Shown: positions 1 to 9,189, counted from the stretch's first letter. The stretch: DNA of 64,000 bases from MFD09286-c1 sp963701015 (GCA_963701015.1 OY969556.1:3658001-3722000); one strand, 5' to 3'. Program-made: numbers and translations. Notes: generated from the sequence alone by a model not told the origin.

Positions 1-1
1 G

Positions 2-1996
2 GATCAATCATCTGGCAGTATTGGCTCGTATTACTGGGATTTTGGGGATGGATTTACTTCTACCCAGAAGAACCCTATCCATATTTATAAATTAGCCGGA
101 AATTATCAGGTTAGTCTCGCCATTAAAAATGGAAGTAACTCATGTACCGACTTTTCTTCTAAGGTAATTACAGTGGGTACAAGTGGTTGCCAGGCATCGT
201 TTACAGATATTGTAGATACTACAAAAGCCGCATTTACAAATAATTCTTTGGGTGGTAGTGATTTAAGGTACTTCTGGTTCTTTGGTGATGGAAGTTATTC
301 ATTGGATGAAAACCCTTCGCATGTGTTCGCCAATAATGCTGAATACAATGTTTCTCTTACCATTTCGAAAGCTGATGGAACATGTAGCAGTCAAACAAAT
401 AAATATATTCAAATTGGTCAGGTAAAATGTAATGCTTCATTCACCTATTTTGTCGATTCTACTTCCAATTTGGTATATTTTTCTGATCAAATAGTTGGCC
501 CTTCAACAAATCTGTTCTGGTCATTTGGTGATGGTAAAAATTCGGTTCAAAATAATCCTACTCATGCTTATGCTCATCCGGGCTATTATACGGTTGGGTT
601 AAATACTTTCAATGCAAATAATTATTGTATGGATTATTACGAACAAACAATTTTGGTTGGTAATGCTAACAATGATTGTGTAGCTGATTTCATTTACCAG
701 GCTGATACAACTTCAGGCAAAGTCAATTTTTATGACGCTTCTAAAGGTGATATTATTGGATATATTTGGAATTTTGGTGATAGTTATGAACTAGCCCAAA
801 AGAACCCACAATATACATATGCTCCGGCAGGATATAAAAATGTTTGCTTAACGGTTGTAAATAGTAATGCTATTACCAGCTTCAAATGTAAACCAGTTTA
901 TTCTGGCCCAAATCCGATAAGGAATTGTAAAGCCGATTTTACTTATACTATTGATTCGGCAAGTAATCATGGATACTTTAATGACTTATCGGTTGGCTTA
1001 AGCCCAACAAGTAGTGACAATACTTGGAATTGGGATTTAGGAAATGGTATTAAAGCAACTACTCAAAACGGTGATATAACTTATGGTTCAAGTGGATATT
1101 ATATTGTGAGTTTACGTGTTTCAAATTCAATCACCGGATGTTCTTCAAAAGCCATTAAAATTGTTGGTATTGGTAATACAAACAGGCCAATTAAAGCTGG
1201 ATACGGATACGACGTAAAAACTTCGGGTACAAAAGCTGATGGTTATCCGGTTGATTTCACCGGAGCAGGAGTTGGTGACCATGCCAGGTTGCGCTGGGAC
1301 TTTGGTGATTCCACAAGTTCGAGTAATTCCGACACAACTACCCTTACTCCAACACATTATTTCACCTTACCTGGCACCTATAATGTTTGTCTTACAATTG
1401 AAAACCAATTGACCGGTGATTCAGATGTATACTGTGAAAATGTTTCTACAAAAGTTTCATGTACGAATGATATTACACCACCTACAGTATATTGTAAAAA
1501 CATAATTATTGGATTAAATGCTGCAGGTCAGGCTAATATAACACCGCAAATGGTTGATAGCTTAAGCTATGATAATTGTAGTAGTACTATAAAGTTGTCA
1601 TTGGATAAAACAACATTTACGCAAGCCAATCTGGGCAATAACACTGTTAAATTAACAGTCACTGATAGTTCAAACAATGTTAGTTATTGCAATGCAAATG
1701 TATTGGTAACAAAGGGAACATTTATTGCCCAAACTGTAATTCAGGATTTCAATATTTGGCCAAATCCAACAACCGATAATACAAATATCAGATATGTATT
1801 GAGTAAATCATCTTCAATAGAAATATCAGTTGTTGATTTGCAAGGTAAAGTTGTTGACAATATTCTTCAAGCCAATAGAAATGCAGGTGAATATACATTT
1901 GTATGGAATAGCTCAAACATTGCCAAAGGCACTTATATTATAACCTTCAAAGGAAATGATGGAGTAATTGGTCGTAAAATGCTTATAAAACAATAA
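2..1996 (+). CDS. Secreted PKD-repeat protein with T9SS C-terminal sorting domain (5' end missing)
   Basis: The reading frame is open from base 2, so the N-terminus lies upstream of the window; the GTG at 173 is internal. About six PKD repeats are visible, each with a W-x-F-G-D-G-like core (for example FWFFGDG, FWSFGDG, RLRWDFGDS). An HYR-like immunoglobulin-fold segment follows (DITPPTVYC, LTVTDSSNN). The last 80 or so residues form a type A sorting domain (FNIWPNPTTD, then GTYIITF, ending KMLIKQ). By family, such proteins are exported through the type IX secretion system and act at the surface as adhesins or enzyme scaffolds. No catalytic domain is visible in the part seen. An intrinsic terminator follows at 2098. 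Confidence 0.9.
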   Translation, partial: DQSSGSIGSYYWDFGDGFTSTQKNPIHIYKLAGNYQVSLAIKNGSNSCTDFSSKVITVGTSGCQASFTDIVDTTKAAFTNNSLGGSDLRYFWFFGDGSYSLDENPSHVFANNAEYNVSLTISKADGTCSSQTNKYIQIGQVKCNASFTYFVDSTSNLVYFSDQIVGPSTNLFWSFGDGKNSVQNNPTHAYAHPGYYTVGLNTFNANNYCMDYYEQTILVGNANNDCVADFIYQADTTSGKVNFYDASKGDIIGYIWNFGDSYELAQKNPQYTYAPAGYKNVCLTVVNSNAITSFKCKPVYSGPNPIRNCKADFTYTIDSASNHGYFNDLSVGLSPTSSDNTWNWDLGNGIKATTQNGDITYGSSGYYIVSLRVSNSITGCSSKAIKIVGIGNTNRPIKAGYGYDVKTSGTKADGYPVDFTGAGVGDHARLRWDFGDSTSSSNSDTTTLTPTHYFTLPGTYNVCLTIENQLTGDSDVYCENVSTKVSCTNDITPPTVYCKNIIIGLNAAGQANITPQMVDSLSYDNCSSTIKLSLDKTTFTQANLGNNTVKLTVTDSSNNVSYCNANVLVTKGTFIAQTVIQDFNIWPNPTTDNTNIRYVLSKSSSIEISVVDLQGKVVDNILQANRNAGEYTFVWNSSNIAKGTYIITFKGNDGVIGRKMLIKQ

Positions 1997-2097
1997 AGAT
2001 TAATGTTATGAAGAAATATTGTAATAAAAATTTGATGATTGGGATATGGTTTTCTCCTGGTCAGTATTAGAGTGCTAATTTTTATTGAATATTAATT

Positions 2098-2134
2098 AAA
2101 GCTGCCAGTCCAAAAGAGGAATGGCAGCTTTTTT
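2098..2134 (+). terminator. Intrinsic terminator after the PKD protein
   Basis: The arms AAAGCTGCCA and TGGCAGCTTT enclose a loop of about 14 nt and are followed by a run of T. The position about 100 bp after the stop codon fits termination of the upstream gene. Confidence 0.8.
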
Positions 2135-2297
2135 CTTGAAAAAATAATATTGATAAATAAGTTTTAACCTTGAATCACTGGATTTGAAAACATATATAAT
2201 TATACTTTTCAATTTATATTCTTCATTTTCCGTATCCCATTCATCGTTTTCCGTTTTCCAGTGTTCGTTCTAAGTTTTTTATTTTAGTTTATTCCAT

Positions 2298-2305
2298 TAC
2301 TTTTG
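2298..2305 (+). promoter_or_regulatory. Candidate Bacteroidetes -7 element for mutAB
   Basis: TACTTTTG matches the TAnnTTTG -7 consensus of Bacteroidetes housekeeping promoters. No clear TTG -33 element is present at the usual spacing. The predicted transcript would begin near 2312, after the TTG codon at 2303 and before ATG 2330. This supports an ATG start for mutA. Confidence 0.45.
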
Positions 2306-2329
2306 CGAATTGTTTTTTCACCATTAACT

Positions 2330-4201
2330 ATGGCTGCAATGGAAAATAATAAATTATTCAATGAATTTCCGCCTGTTTCTTCTGAAAAATGGGAAGAAAT
2401 TATCCAAGAAGATCTTAAAGGCGCTGACTACAACAAGAAACTTGTATGGAAAACAAATGAAGGAATACAGGTTAAACCTTACTACCGCTCAGGCGATATT
2501 GAAAAGTTAAGCCATTTAAAATCGGTTCCTAATGAATTCCCCTATGTCCGTGGAAATTTTGAAACCGGGAACAATTGGGAAATCCGTCAGGATGTTATTG
2601 TTTATAATATTGAACAGGCTAATGCCGATGCAATAGAAGCCTTAAATAAAGGTGCATCGTCGATATGTTTCATGTCAGTGGAAAAAATAAATACCCAGGA
2701 CGATTTTTCGAAATTGCTTAAAAATATTCATTTTGGGTGCATCAACTTTAATATCAATTCATGCAGAAATGCCCCGAAATTCTTTAATTTTTTAGTTGAA
2801 GAAACAAAAATAAAGGCTTATGATATTGCTTTAATGAAAGGTTCTATTGGATTTAATCCGTTGGGGATACTCACAAATTCAGGAAATTGGATCAATTCAG
2901 AAGAAGAAGATTTTAAAACTGCTATAAATTATATAGAATTTGCTGCTAAAGCTTTGCCATATTACAGGGTTTTAAATGTAAATGGAAATAATTTTCAGGA
3001 ATCAGGATCGTCAATTGTCCAGGAAGTTGCATTTTCATTGGCAATGGCAAATGAATACTTGTCAAAACTTACTGAATCAGGGCTTACCGTTGATACAATT
3101 GCCGCACGGATACAATTCAATTTGGCGACTAGTAGCAATTACTTTTTCGAAATAGCTAAAATTCGTGCTTTCCGATTATTATGGGCAAAAATTGTTGAAG
3201 CTTACCATCCAAAATCTGAGCAATCGGCCAGGACATTTATTCATAGCACCACAGCAAAATGGAATATGGCTGTATATGATGCCTATGTTAATATACTCCG
3301 CTCAACAACCGAAACAATGAGCGCAGCTATTGGCGGAGCCGATTCAATATCAGTTAAAGCATTTGATGCTGTGTATAACAAACAAAATAGTTTTTCAAAC
3401 CGCATAGCGCGAAATACTCAAATTATTTTAAAGGAAGAAGCGTACTTTGAACATATTGTTGATCCGGCAGCCGGTTCATATTATATTGAAAATCTAACAG
3501 ACAGTATTGCTGCAGAAGCATGGAAGTTGTTTCAAATTGTCGAATCCAATGGTGGTTATAGCAAAAGTTTTTTAAAGGGATTAATTCAATCCGAGATTGA
3601 AAAAGTAGCACAGAAGCAATTAAACGATTTTACAAGCCGAAAGACTACAATATTAGGCGTTAACCAATATCCTAATTTTAATGAACAAGTTTTAAAAAAT
3701 ATTGACAGCGAAGTGTTTGAATATTCTCAAAATATTGCTTCAACTACTATCGCAAAACCTTTAAAGAGGTTCCGTTTGGCTGAAATATTTGAAGAAGTCC
3801 GTTTAAAAACCGAAAAAAACGGCCAAAGGCCAAAAGTGTTTATGCTTACTATTGGCAACCTGGCAATGCGTTTGGCAAGATCACAATTTTCGAGCAACTT
3901 TTTTGCTGTTGCCGGATTTGAGGTTATTGACAACAATGGTTTTAAAACCGTTGATGATGGAGTTAAAGCAGCATTTACGGCAAATGCCGATATAATTGTT
4001 TTGTGTTCAAGTGATGATGAATATCTTGCATTTGCACCTGAAGCTTTTGAAAAAATAGGCAACAAGGCCATTTTTGTAGTTGCTGGCACTCCTGCATGTT
4101 CGGAAGACCTTAAATCGAAAGGAATTAAAAATTTCATCAATGTGAAATCGAATATTCTTGAAACACTGAAGGAATACCAGAAATTGCTTCAAATTGTATA
4201 G
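2330..4201 (+). CDS. mutA: Methylmalonyl-CoA mutase small (beta) subunit
   Basis: This is the non-catalytic partner in the adenosylcobalamin-dependent conversion between succinyl-CoA and (R)-methylmalonyl-CoA, a step of the propionate pathway. The N-terminus (KLFNEFPPVSSEKWEEII, then DLKGADYNKKLVWKT) is typical of Bacteroidetes MutA. The TIM-barrel region holds FSNRIARNTQIILKEEAY and VDPAAGSYYIE. The C-terminal cobalamin-fold domain lacks the DxHxxG base-off motif, having GNLAMRLARSQFSSNFF instead, as expected for the small subunit. ATG 2330 is chosen over an in-frame TTG at 2303 because the latter overlaps the promoter; ATG 2339 is also possible. The stop codon TAG forms the first bases of a 24-bp inverted repeat that encloses the next gene. 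Confidence 0.95.
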   Translation: MAAMENNKLFNEFPPVSSEKWEEIIQEDLKGADYNKKLVWKTNEGIQVKPYYRSGDIEKLSHLKSVPNEFPYVRGNFETGNNWEIRQDVIVYNIEQANADAIEALNKGASSICFMSVEKINTQDDFSKLLKNIHFGCINFNINSCRNAPKFFNFLVEETKIKAYDIALMKGSIGFNPLGILTNSGNWINSEEEDFKTAINYIEFAAKALPYYRVLNVNGNNFQESGSSIVQEVAFSLAMANEYLSKLTESGLTVDTIAARIQFNLATSSNYFFEIAKIRAFRLLWAKIVEAYHPKSEQSARTFIHSTTAKWNMAVYDAYVNILRSTTETMSAAIGGADSISVKAFDAVYNKQNSFSNRIARNTQIILKEEAYFEHIVDPAAGSYYIENLTDSIAAEAWKLFQIVESNGGYSKSFLKGLIQSEIEKVAQKQLNDFTSRKTTILGVNQYPNFNEQVLKNIDSEVFEYSQNIASTTIAKPLKRFRLAEIFEEVRLKTEKNGQRPKVFMLTIGNLAMRLARSQFSSNFFAVAGFEVIDNNGFKTVDDGVKAAFTANADIIVLCSSDDEYLAFAPEAFEKIGNKAIFVVAGTPACSEDLKSKGIKNFINVKSNILETLKEYQKLLQIV

Positions 4202-4222
4202 AATAAAGAACAAGGAACAAAG
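4199..4222 (+). repeat. Left arm of the 24-bp inverted repeat
   Basis: It is an exact reverse complement of 4599-4622. It overlaps the mutA stop codon and ends one base before the ATG of the S23-family ORF. Confidence 0.9.
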
Positions 4223-4582
4223 ATGCACAATTTTCGAAATTTACATATTTGGGATAAAGCCAGGTTAATTGTAAAAGAAAGCTATCAATTAACAGATAAA
4301 TTTCCTCAAACTGAAATTTGGGGACTTACAAATCAAATTCGAAGAGCATCTATATCAGTGTCCTCCAATATTGCAGAAGGTTCTGGTAAAAGTTCTAACA
4401 AAGATTTTACCCGTTTTCTCGAAATAGCTATTTCTTCTTGTTTTGAATTAGAAACTCAATTTATTCTTGCATTTGATTTAGGATATATTTTGGAAACCGA
4501 AATGTCAGGCATTTGTAATTCATTACAAGAAGAACTAAAAATGATATATAATTTTATTCAAACATTACAAATAAAAAATTAA
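4223..4582 (+). CDS. Four-helix bundle protein, S23 / 23S rRNA intervening-sequence protein family
   Basis: The 119-aa protein has the family pattern: FRNLHIWDKA at the N-terminus, then GLTNQIRRASISVSSNIAEG, then DFTRFLEIAISSCFELETQ and a LGYI segment before the last helix. Length and motifs match the S23 family, small four-helix-bundle proteins first seen as ORFs in 23S rRNA intervening sequences and also found scattered in Bacteroidetes genomes. Their biochemical role is unknown; a basic surface suggests nucleic-acid contact. The gene sits between the two mutase subunits with no obvious metabolic link to them, and perfect inverted repeats flank it. It is therefore likely a recent insertion. 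Confidence 0.9.
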   Translation: MHNFRNLHIWDKARLIVKESYQLTDKFPQTEIWGLTNQIRRASISVSSNIAEGSGKSSNKDFTRFLEIAISSCFELETQFILAFDLGYILETEMSGICNSLQEELKMIYNFIQTLQIKN

Positions 4583-4598
4583 GTGAACATTCTTTACT

Positions 4599-4622
4599 CT
4601 TTGTTCCTTGTTCTTTATTCTA
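4599..4622 (+). repeat. Right arm of the 24-bp inverted repeat
   Basis: It is an exact reverse complement of 4199-4222 and ends 12 nt upstream of the mutB ATG at 4635. The intervening loop would be 376 nt. Confidence 0.9.
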
Positions 4623-4634
4623 ACTTATTATGGT

Positions 4635-6773
4635 ATGAAACCCGATTTTTCAAAAATTGATTTTAAAAATACTAAAGTTTCGGAAAAGAAAATTGATTCC
4701 GCAACAACTTGGCAAACAGCTGAACAAATTGCTGTTAAACCTGTATATACAGCTACCGATTTGGAAAACATGGAGCATTTAAATTATGCTGCAGGCATAG
4801 CGCCATTTTTACGTGGCCCATATAGCACAATGTACGTCATGCGCCCATGGACAATTCGCCAATATGCAGGGTTTTCAACTGCCGAAGAAAGCAATGCCTT
4901 TTATCGCCGTAACCTGGCATCGGGACAAAAAGGTCTTTCTGTTGCATTCGACCTGGCAACACATCGTGGATACGATAGTGACCATCCGCGCGTAGTTGGA
5001 GATGTTGGAAAAGCTGGTGTTGCCATTGACAGTGTTGAAGACATGAAAATTCTTTTCGACCAAATCCCTCTCAATAAAATGTCGGTTTCAATGACAATGA
5101 ATGGCGCTGTATTGCCTGTACTGGCATTTTATATTGTAGCTGCTATGGAGCAAGGTGCTAAATTAGAAGAATTAACAGGCACAATCCAAAACGATATTTT
5201 GAAAGAGTTCATGGTTCGCAACACATACATCTATCCTCCTGAAATGAGTATGCGCATCATTGCAGATATTTTTGAATATACATCTAAGTTCATGCCTAAA
5301 TTCAACAGTATAAGTATTTCAGGGTATCATATGCAGGAAGCCGGTGCAACTGCCGATATTGAACTTGCCTATACTTTAGCTGACGGTTTAGAATATCTTA
5401 GAACAGGAACAAAAGCAGGTATTAAAATTGATGACTTCGCTCCTCGCCTATCGTTCTTTTGGGCAATTGGCATGAACCACTTTATGGAAATTGCCAAAAT
5501 GAGGGCTGCACGATTACTTTGGGCTAAAATCGTTAATAAATTCGAACCTAAAAACCAAAAATCACTTGCCCTGCGGACACATTCGCAAACATCGGGATGG
5601 AGTTTAACGGAACAAGATCCATTTAATAACATTGCTCGTACCTGTATTGAAGCTATGGCTGCTGCCTTAGGCCATACGCAAAGTTTGCATACCAATGCTT
5701 TAGATGAAGCTATTGCCTTGCCTACTGATTTTTCTGCTCGTATTGCCCGTAACACACAAATATATTTGCAGGAAGAAACCAATATTTGTAAAGTAGTTGA
5801 TCCATGGGCAGGTTCATATTATGTAGAAAGCCTTACACACGAATTGGTTCATAAAGCATGGAAGCTAATAGAGGAAGTTGAAGAACTAGGTGGAATGTCA
5901 AAAGCAATTGAGACCGGTTTGCCAAAAATGAGGATTGAGGAAGCAGCTGCTCGAAAACAAGGCCGCATTGATAGTGGTAGAGATACAATTGTGGGTGTCA
6001 ATAAATTCCGATTGGAAAAAGAAGACCCTATTGAAACGCTCGAAGTTGATAATACTGCCGTACGTGATTCGCAAATTAAACGTTTGCAAAGAATAAAAAC
6101 TGAACGAAACAACGCTGAAGTTGAAACTGCTTTAAATGCCATTACAAATGCAGCAAAATCGGGCAATGAAAATTTGCTGTCACTTTCTGTTGTAGCAGCC
6201 CAAAAACGTGCTACCTTAGGCGAAATTTCAGATGCAATTGAAAAAATTTCAGGAAGATATAAAGCCGTGATTAGAACAATTTCTGGAGTATATAGTAGCG
6301 AAAGCAAAGACGATGAAGATTTCAAAAAAGCAAAAGAATTATGCGAACAATTTGCAAAGACTGAAGGTCGTCAACCACGTATTATGATTGCCAAAATGGG
6401 ACAAGATGGTCACGACCGTGGCGCAAAAGTGGTAGCAACCGGTTATGCCGATTTGGGCTTTGATGTTGACATGGGTCCGCTCTTTCAAACTCCTGCAGAG
6501 GCAGCAAAGCAAGCAGTTGAAAACGATGTACATGTTTTAGGCGTTTCATCATTGGCTGCCGGACATAAAACATTAGTTCCACAGGTAATTGAAGAACTTC
6601 GTAATCTTGGGCGTCAGGATATTATGGTAATTGCAGGTGGTGTTATTCCAGCTCAGGACTATGATTATTTATACAAAGCCGGAGTTGTTGCAATTTTTGG
6701 CCCGGGAACTTCCGTATCTAAAGCCGGGAGAAAAATATTGGAAATATTAATTGAAACCTCAAAAGAAGATTAA
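4635..6773 (+). CDS. mutB: Methylmalonyl-CoA mutase large (alpha, catalytic) subunit
   Basis: This is the catalytic subunit of adenosylcobalamin-dependent methylmalonyl-CoA mutase, which pairs with MutA. The TIM barrel includes the substrate-binding segment RGPYSTMYVMRPWTIRQYAG and VAFDLATHRGYDSDHPR. The C-terminal B12 domain has the base-off motif DGHDRG, with the cobalt-ligand His at about residue 593, followed by GVSSLAAGHKTL and VIAGGVIPAQDYD. The 712-aa length is normal. ATG 4635 is chosen because it gives the standard MKPDFSKIDF start; a longer in-frame ORF from 4608 begins inside the repeat arm. It would be co-transcribed with mutA across the S23 cassette. No meaB or epimerase gene is nearby. 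Confidence 0.96.
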   Translation: MKPDFSKIDFKNTKVSEKKIDSATTWQTAEQIAVKPVYTATDLENMEHLNYAAGIAPFLRGPYSTMYVMRPWTIRQYAGFSTAEESNAFYRRNLASGQKGLSVAFDLATHRGYDSDHPRVVGDVGKAGVAIDSVEDMKILFDQIPLNKMSVSMTMNGAVLPVLAFYIVAAMEQGAKLEELTGTIQNDILKEFMVRNTYIYPPEMSMRIIADIFEYTSKFMPKFNSISISGYHMQEAGATADIELAYTLADGLEYLRTGTKAGIKIDDFAPRLSFFWAIGMNHFMEIAKMRAARLLWAKIVNKFEPKNQKSLALRTHSQTSGWSLTEQDPFNNIARTCIEAMAAALGHTQSLHTNALDEAIALPTDFSARIARNTQIYLQEETNICKVVDPWAGSYYVESLTHELVHKAWKLIEEVEELGGMSKAIETGLPKMRIEEAAARKQGRIDSGRDTIVGVNKFRLEKEDPIETLEVDNTAVRDSQIKRLQRIKTERNNAEVETALNAITNAAKSGNENLLSLSVVAAQKRATLGEISDAIEKISGRYKAVIRTISGVYSSESKDDEDFKKAKELCEQFAKTEGRQPRIMIAKMGQDGHDRGAKVVATGYADLGFDVDMGPLFQTPAEAAKQAVENDVHVLGVSSLAAGHKTLVPQVIEELRNLGRQDIMVIAGGVIPAQDYDYLYKAGVVAIFGPGTSVSKAGRKILEILIETSKED

Positions 6774-6807
6774 AAATTAAAAAATAACCAGAACTAATCA
6801 AATTATC

Positions 6808-7908
6808 ATGAAAATTAAAGACTTTAAATTGAAATTTGAATATTCGATTTTAATCGCGTTAATATCAATTTCAGGGAAATCGAATGCACAAAGCAAAATT
6901 GTCAATTCTTCAAACCCTAACTTATATTATGAAGGAAGGATAAAATATGATAAAGATGCCGCCGAGCTTATTTGGCCAGGATCTTCGGTAACAGTTAATT
7001 TTGAAGGTACAAGTATTTCAGCAATTTTGAAAGATGCGGACACTGCAAGTTATTATAATATAATATTAGATGATTCTATAATTACAAAAATTCACCCTGA
7101 TACTTTACAACATATCTATTTACTTGCTTCAGCTTTATCAGATAAAAAACATAAAATAGAACTATTCAAGCTTACTGATTGGGATTTGGGCAAAACAAAA
7201 TTTTATGGTTTTGAAGTACCTGAAAATACAAAAGTACTTTCTGCAAATCCATCAAGAAAAAGGAAAATAGAATTTTATGGCAACTCCATTACCTCTGGAT
7301 ATGCAATGGAGGATTATACCGGTCATGATTCATGGCATGGGTATTTTGAAGATAATTATTTGTCGTATGCTGCTATTACTGCAAGACATTTTAATGCACA
7401 ATATCACTGCATTTCTAAAAGTGGTATAGGAATTATGGTAAGTTGGTTTCCGCTCATTATGCCAGAAATGTATGATAGATTGGATCCAACCGATTCAACT
7501 TTGATATGGGACTTCAACCGATATACTCCGGATGTTGTAGTTGTAAATTTATTCCAGAACGATTCATGGATAGTAAAATTGCCTGAAAATGCCGAATTCA
7601 AACACCGATTTGGAACAATTGCTCCTGATTCTGAAAAAATTATTGCATCCTACAAAAATTTTATACTTCTTTTGCGTTCAAAATATCCAAAAGCAAATAT
7701 TATTTGTTCGCTTGGGAGTATGGATGCAACCCGACACGGTTCACCATGGCCCGGATATATTCAATCAGCAATTGAACAATTGAATGACAAAAAAATTTAT
7801 GCTCATTTTTTCGATTATAAAAATACCGATGGACATCCTAAAGTAGCCGAACAGGAAGTAATGGCAAAAAGTTTGATTGAATTTATTGATAAAAATATAA
7901 AGTGGTAA
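6808..7908 (+). CDS. Secreted SGNH/GDSL esterase, CE2-like
   Basis: A signal peptide (residues 1 to about 27, ending KSNAQ) is followed by an N-terminal beta-sandwich as in carbohydrate esterase family 2 (ELIWPGSSVTVNFEGTSI). An SGNH hydrolase domain follows. Block I is EFYGNSITSGY with nucleophile Ser at about residue 160, a block III-like element is NLFQNDS, and the Asp/His pair lies in DGHP near the C-terminus. CE2 enzymes remove acetyl groups from xylan or mannan-type polysaccharides; that substrate is inferred, not seen. The gene follows mutB by 34 nt but is metabolically unrelated. A terminator follows it. Confidence 0.8.
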   Translation: MKIKDFKLKFEYSILIALISISGKSNAQSKIVNSSNPNLYYEGRIKYDKDAAELIWPGSSVTVNFEGTSISAILKDADTASYYNIILDDSIITKIHPDTLQHIYLLASALSDKKHKIELFKLTDWDLGKTKFYGFEVPENTKVLSANPSRKRKIEFYGNSITSGYAMEDYTGHDSWHGYFEDNYLSYAAITARHFNAQYHCISKSGIGIMVSWFPLIMPEMYDRLDPTDSTLIWDFNRYTPDVVVVNLFQNDSWIVKLPENAEFKHRFGTIAPDSEKIIASYKNFILLLRSKYPKANIICSLGSMDATRHGSPWPGYIQSAIEQLNDKKIYAHFFDYKNTDGHPKVAEQEVMAKSLIEFIDKNIKW

Positions 7909-7921
7909 TACCTTGTTACAG

Positions 7922-7957
7922 AAAAAAGCCGTAAATGATATTTTTTTACGGCTTTTT
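7922..7957. terminator. Bidirectional intrinsic terminator
   Basis: The arms AAAAAGCCGTAAA and TTTTACGGCTTTTT lie between two convergent genes, the esterase on + and the DUF1573 protein on -. A-runs and T-runs flank the stem, so it can serve both strands. Confidence 0.85.
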
Positions 7958-7975
7958 AAATTTTATATATAAACC

Positions 7976-8395
7976 TTATTTTTTATCAGGAGCGGGTGTG
8001 GCTGGTTTTGGTATAACCGTACCATTAATTTTCAGAACTTGTACTGAAGGATCTCCATCGGAAGTTACAGTAATTTGTTTTTGAAAACCACCAGGTCTGT
8101 TTGCAGGGTTATAGGTAACTTTTATTTCGCCCTTTTTACCAGGTAAAATTGGTTCTCTTGGCCAATCAGGTGTAGTACAACCACAGGAGGCCTGAACATT
8201 TTTTAAAATTAAAGGATCTGTTCCTTCATTTGTAAAATCAAAAACAAAAGTGGCGGGACCATCTGCTTCTTTAATCTGGCCAAAATCATGGCTTTCAGTC
8301 ACAAATACAGCTTTACCTTTCTTTTGAACGGTCTGGCAGAATAAACTTCCGGCTATAAATGCCAGAATCATAGTTGTTGTAATAAACTTTTTCAT
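7976..8395 (-). CDS. Secreted DUF1573 family protein
   Basis: The 139-aa protein has a signal peptide (MKKFITTTMILAFIAGSLFC) and one immunoglobulin-like DUF1573 domain. Diagnostic features are the N-terminal HDFGQIKEADGPATFVFDF, the motif ASCGCTTPDWP and the strand PGKKGEIKVTYNP before the GxFxKxITVTSD stretch. The family is abundant in Bacteroidetes and has no established biochemical role. The CGC motif is conserved in the family. The gene stands alone, with a terminator shared with the preceding convergent gene. Confidence 0.88.
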   Translation of the reverse strand: MKKFITTTMILAFIAGSLFCQTVQKKGKAVFVTESHDFGQIKEADGPATFVFDFTNEGTDPLILKNVQASCGCTTPDWPREPILPGKKGEIKVTYNPANRPGGFQKQITVTSDGDPSVQVLKINGTVIPKPATPAPDKK

Positions 8396-8637
8396 ACTAT
8401 TATTTTAATGATTAGTTATTATATAAATTAAAATTCTTAATAATTGTTCAACATTAACATAAGCGAAGTTAAAATATTCAATTAAAACTTCATAGTAATA
8501 TGTCTAGTTTTAAACTTTTTTAAGTGATCAAACTTGAATATAATTGAAGCATTAACAAATATTTGCATTGTAATTTTTTGAAAAAAATTGAATAGTACTA
8601 AGAATATGATTTTAAAGGCTTTTTGAAAAATTAAAGT

Positions 8638-9117
8638 TTATTCTTCTAATAATTCTCCAATTACCTCCAGAATAATATCATTTTCAAATCCGCGGCTGGC
8701 AGCAAATCTGTAAAGTTTACCTTTCAATTCATAATTTGAAGCTTTGGGCAAGCTTCGGAGCTTTTTTGAAAGCTCATCATGCAATATTTTTCTGCATTCA
8801 TCATCCGAAATACTTTCAAGCGCTTCATGAATAATAACTTCGGGAATATGTTTTTGCTTTAAACCATAGGATATTTTATATTTTCCCCATTTGTTAAACT
8901 TAGTGTGGTCATTTACAAATGCAGATGCATACCTATGTTCATCAATATATTTTTCTTTTACCAAATGATGAATAATATCATCAACTATACTCGTTGGTAA
9001 ATTGTAATCGTTAAGCTTTTCACGGGCATCAGCTATACATCGTTCTTCCCTACTGCAATAGTGGGTTAATAAAGACAATGCTTCATTTTTTGATATTGAA
9101 TTTTGCCCTTCGGCCAT
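8638..9117 (-). CDS. recX: Regulatory protein RecX
   Basis: This 159-aa protein matches the RecX family, which binds RecA filaments and modulates recombination and SOS activity. The start (ISKNEALSLLTHYCSREERC) carries the family's Y-C-x-x-R-E-R pattern. The middle has the three-helix repeats, including KYIDEHRYASAFVNDHTKFNKWG and IKHIP-like segments. recA is not adjacent here. A TATATTTG-like -7 element is present on the minus strand at 9164-9171, in the short gap to prmC. Confidence 0.87.
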   Translation of the reverse strand: MAEGQNSISKNEALSLLTHYCSREERCIADAREKLNDYNLPTSIVDDIIHHLVKEKYIDEHRYASAFVNDHTKFNKWGKYKISYGLKQKHIPEVIIHEALESISDDECRKILHDELSKKLRSLPKASNYELKGKLYRFAASRGFENDIILEVIGELLEE

Positions 9118-9189
9118 GGGATTTGTTCTTTTATTGGAAAAGTCAGAAAAACCGCTACCTATACAAATATAAATATATTTTTTTTTAAT

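Larger units (their letters stand above)
1997..2329. other. Intergenic region between the PKD protein and mutA
   Basis: This 330-bp gap holds a terminator near its start (2098-2134) and a TAnnTTTG-type -7 element at its end (2298-2305). A pyrimidine-rich stretch with repeated TTTTCC words lies at about 2220-2275. A 20-codon ATG ORF at 2008-2070 starts like a signal peptide but is too short and unsupported to call a gene. Nothing else is recognised. Confidence 0.6.
4199..4622 (+). mobile_element. Inverted-repeat-flanked S23/four-helix-bundle cassette between mutA and mutB
   Basis: A 24-bp sequence at 4199-4222 recurs as its exact reverse complement at 4599-4622. The two arms enclose one S23-family ORF that starts immediately after the left arm. 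Each arm has 7-nt periodicity (AGAATAA, AGAACAA, GGAACAA). The left arm begins in the mutA stop codon and the right arm ends 12 nt before the mutB start. Seen: the perfect repeat and the ORF. Known: S23-family ORFs in 23S rRNA intervening sequences are likewise enclosed by complementary arms. Inferred: this is an inserted cassette whose transcript can fold into a long stem. No transposase and no clear target duplication are visible. Confidence 0.7.

Noticed and set aside
2008..2070. 20-codon ATG ORF after the PKD gene, starting like a signal peptide
   Set aside because: It is too short, ends before a hydrophobic core is complete, and has no promoter; probably chance or a relic.
3727..4140. 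Minus-strand ORF of 137 codons inside mutA
   Set aside because: It mirrors the mutA coding frame and shows no domain or start context; an antisense shadow.
5849..6325. Minus-strand ORF of 158 codons inside mutB
   Set aside because: Serine-rich antisense translation of a well-supported gene; no independent evidence.
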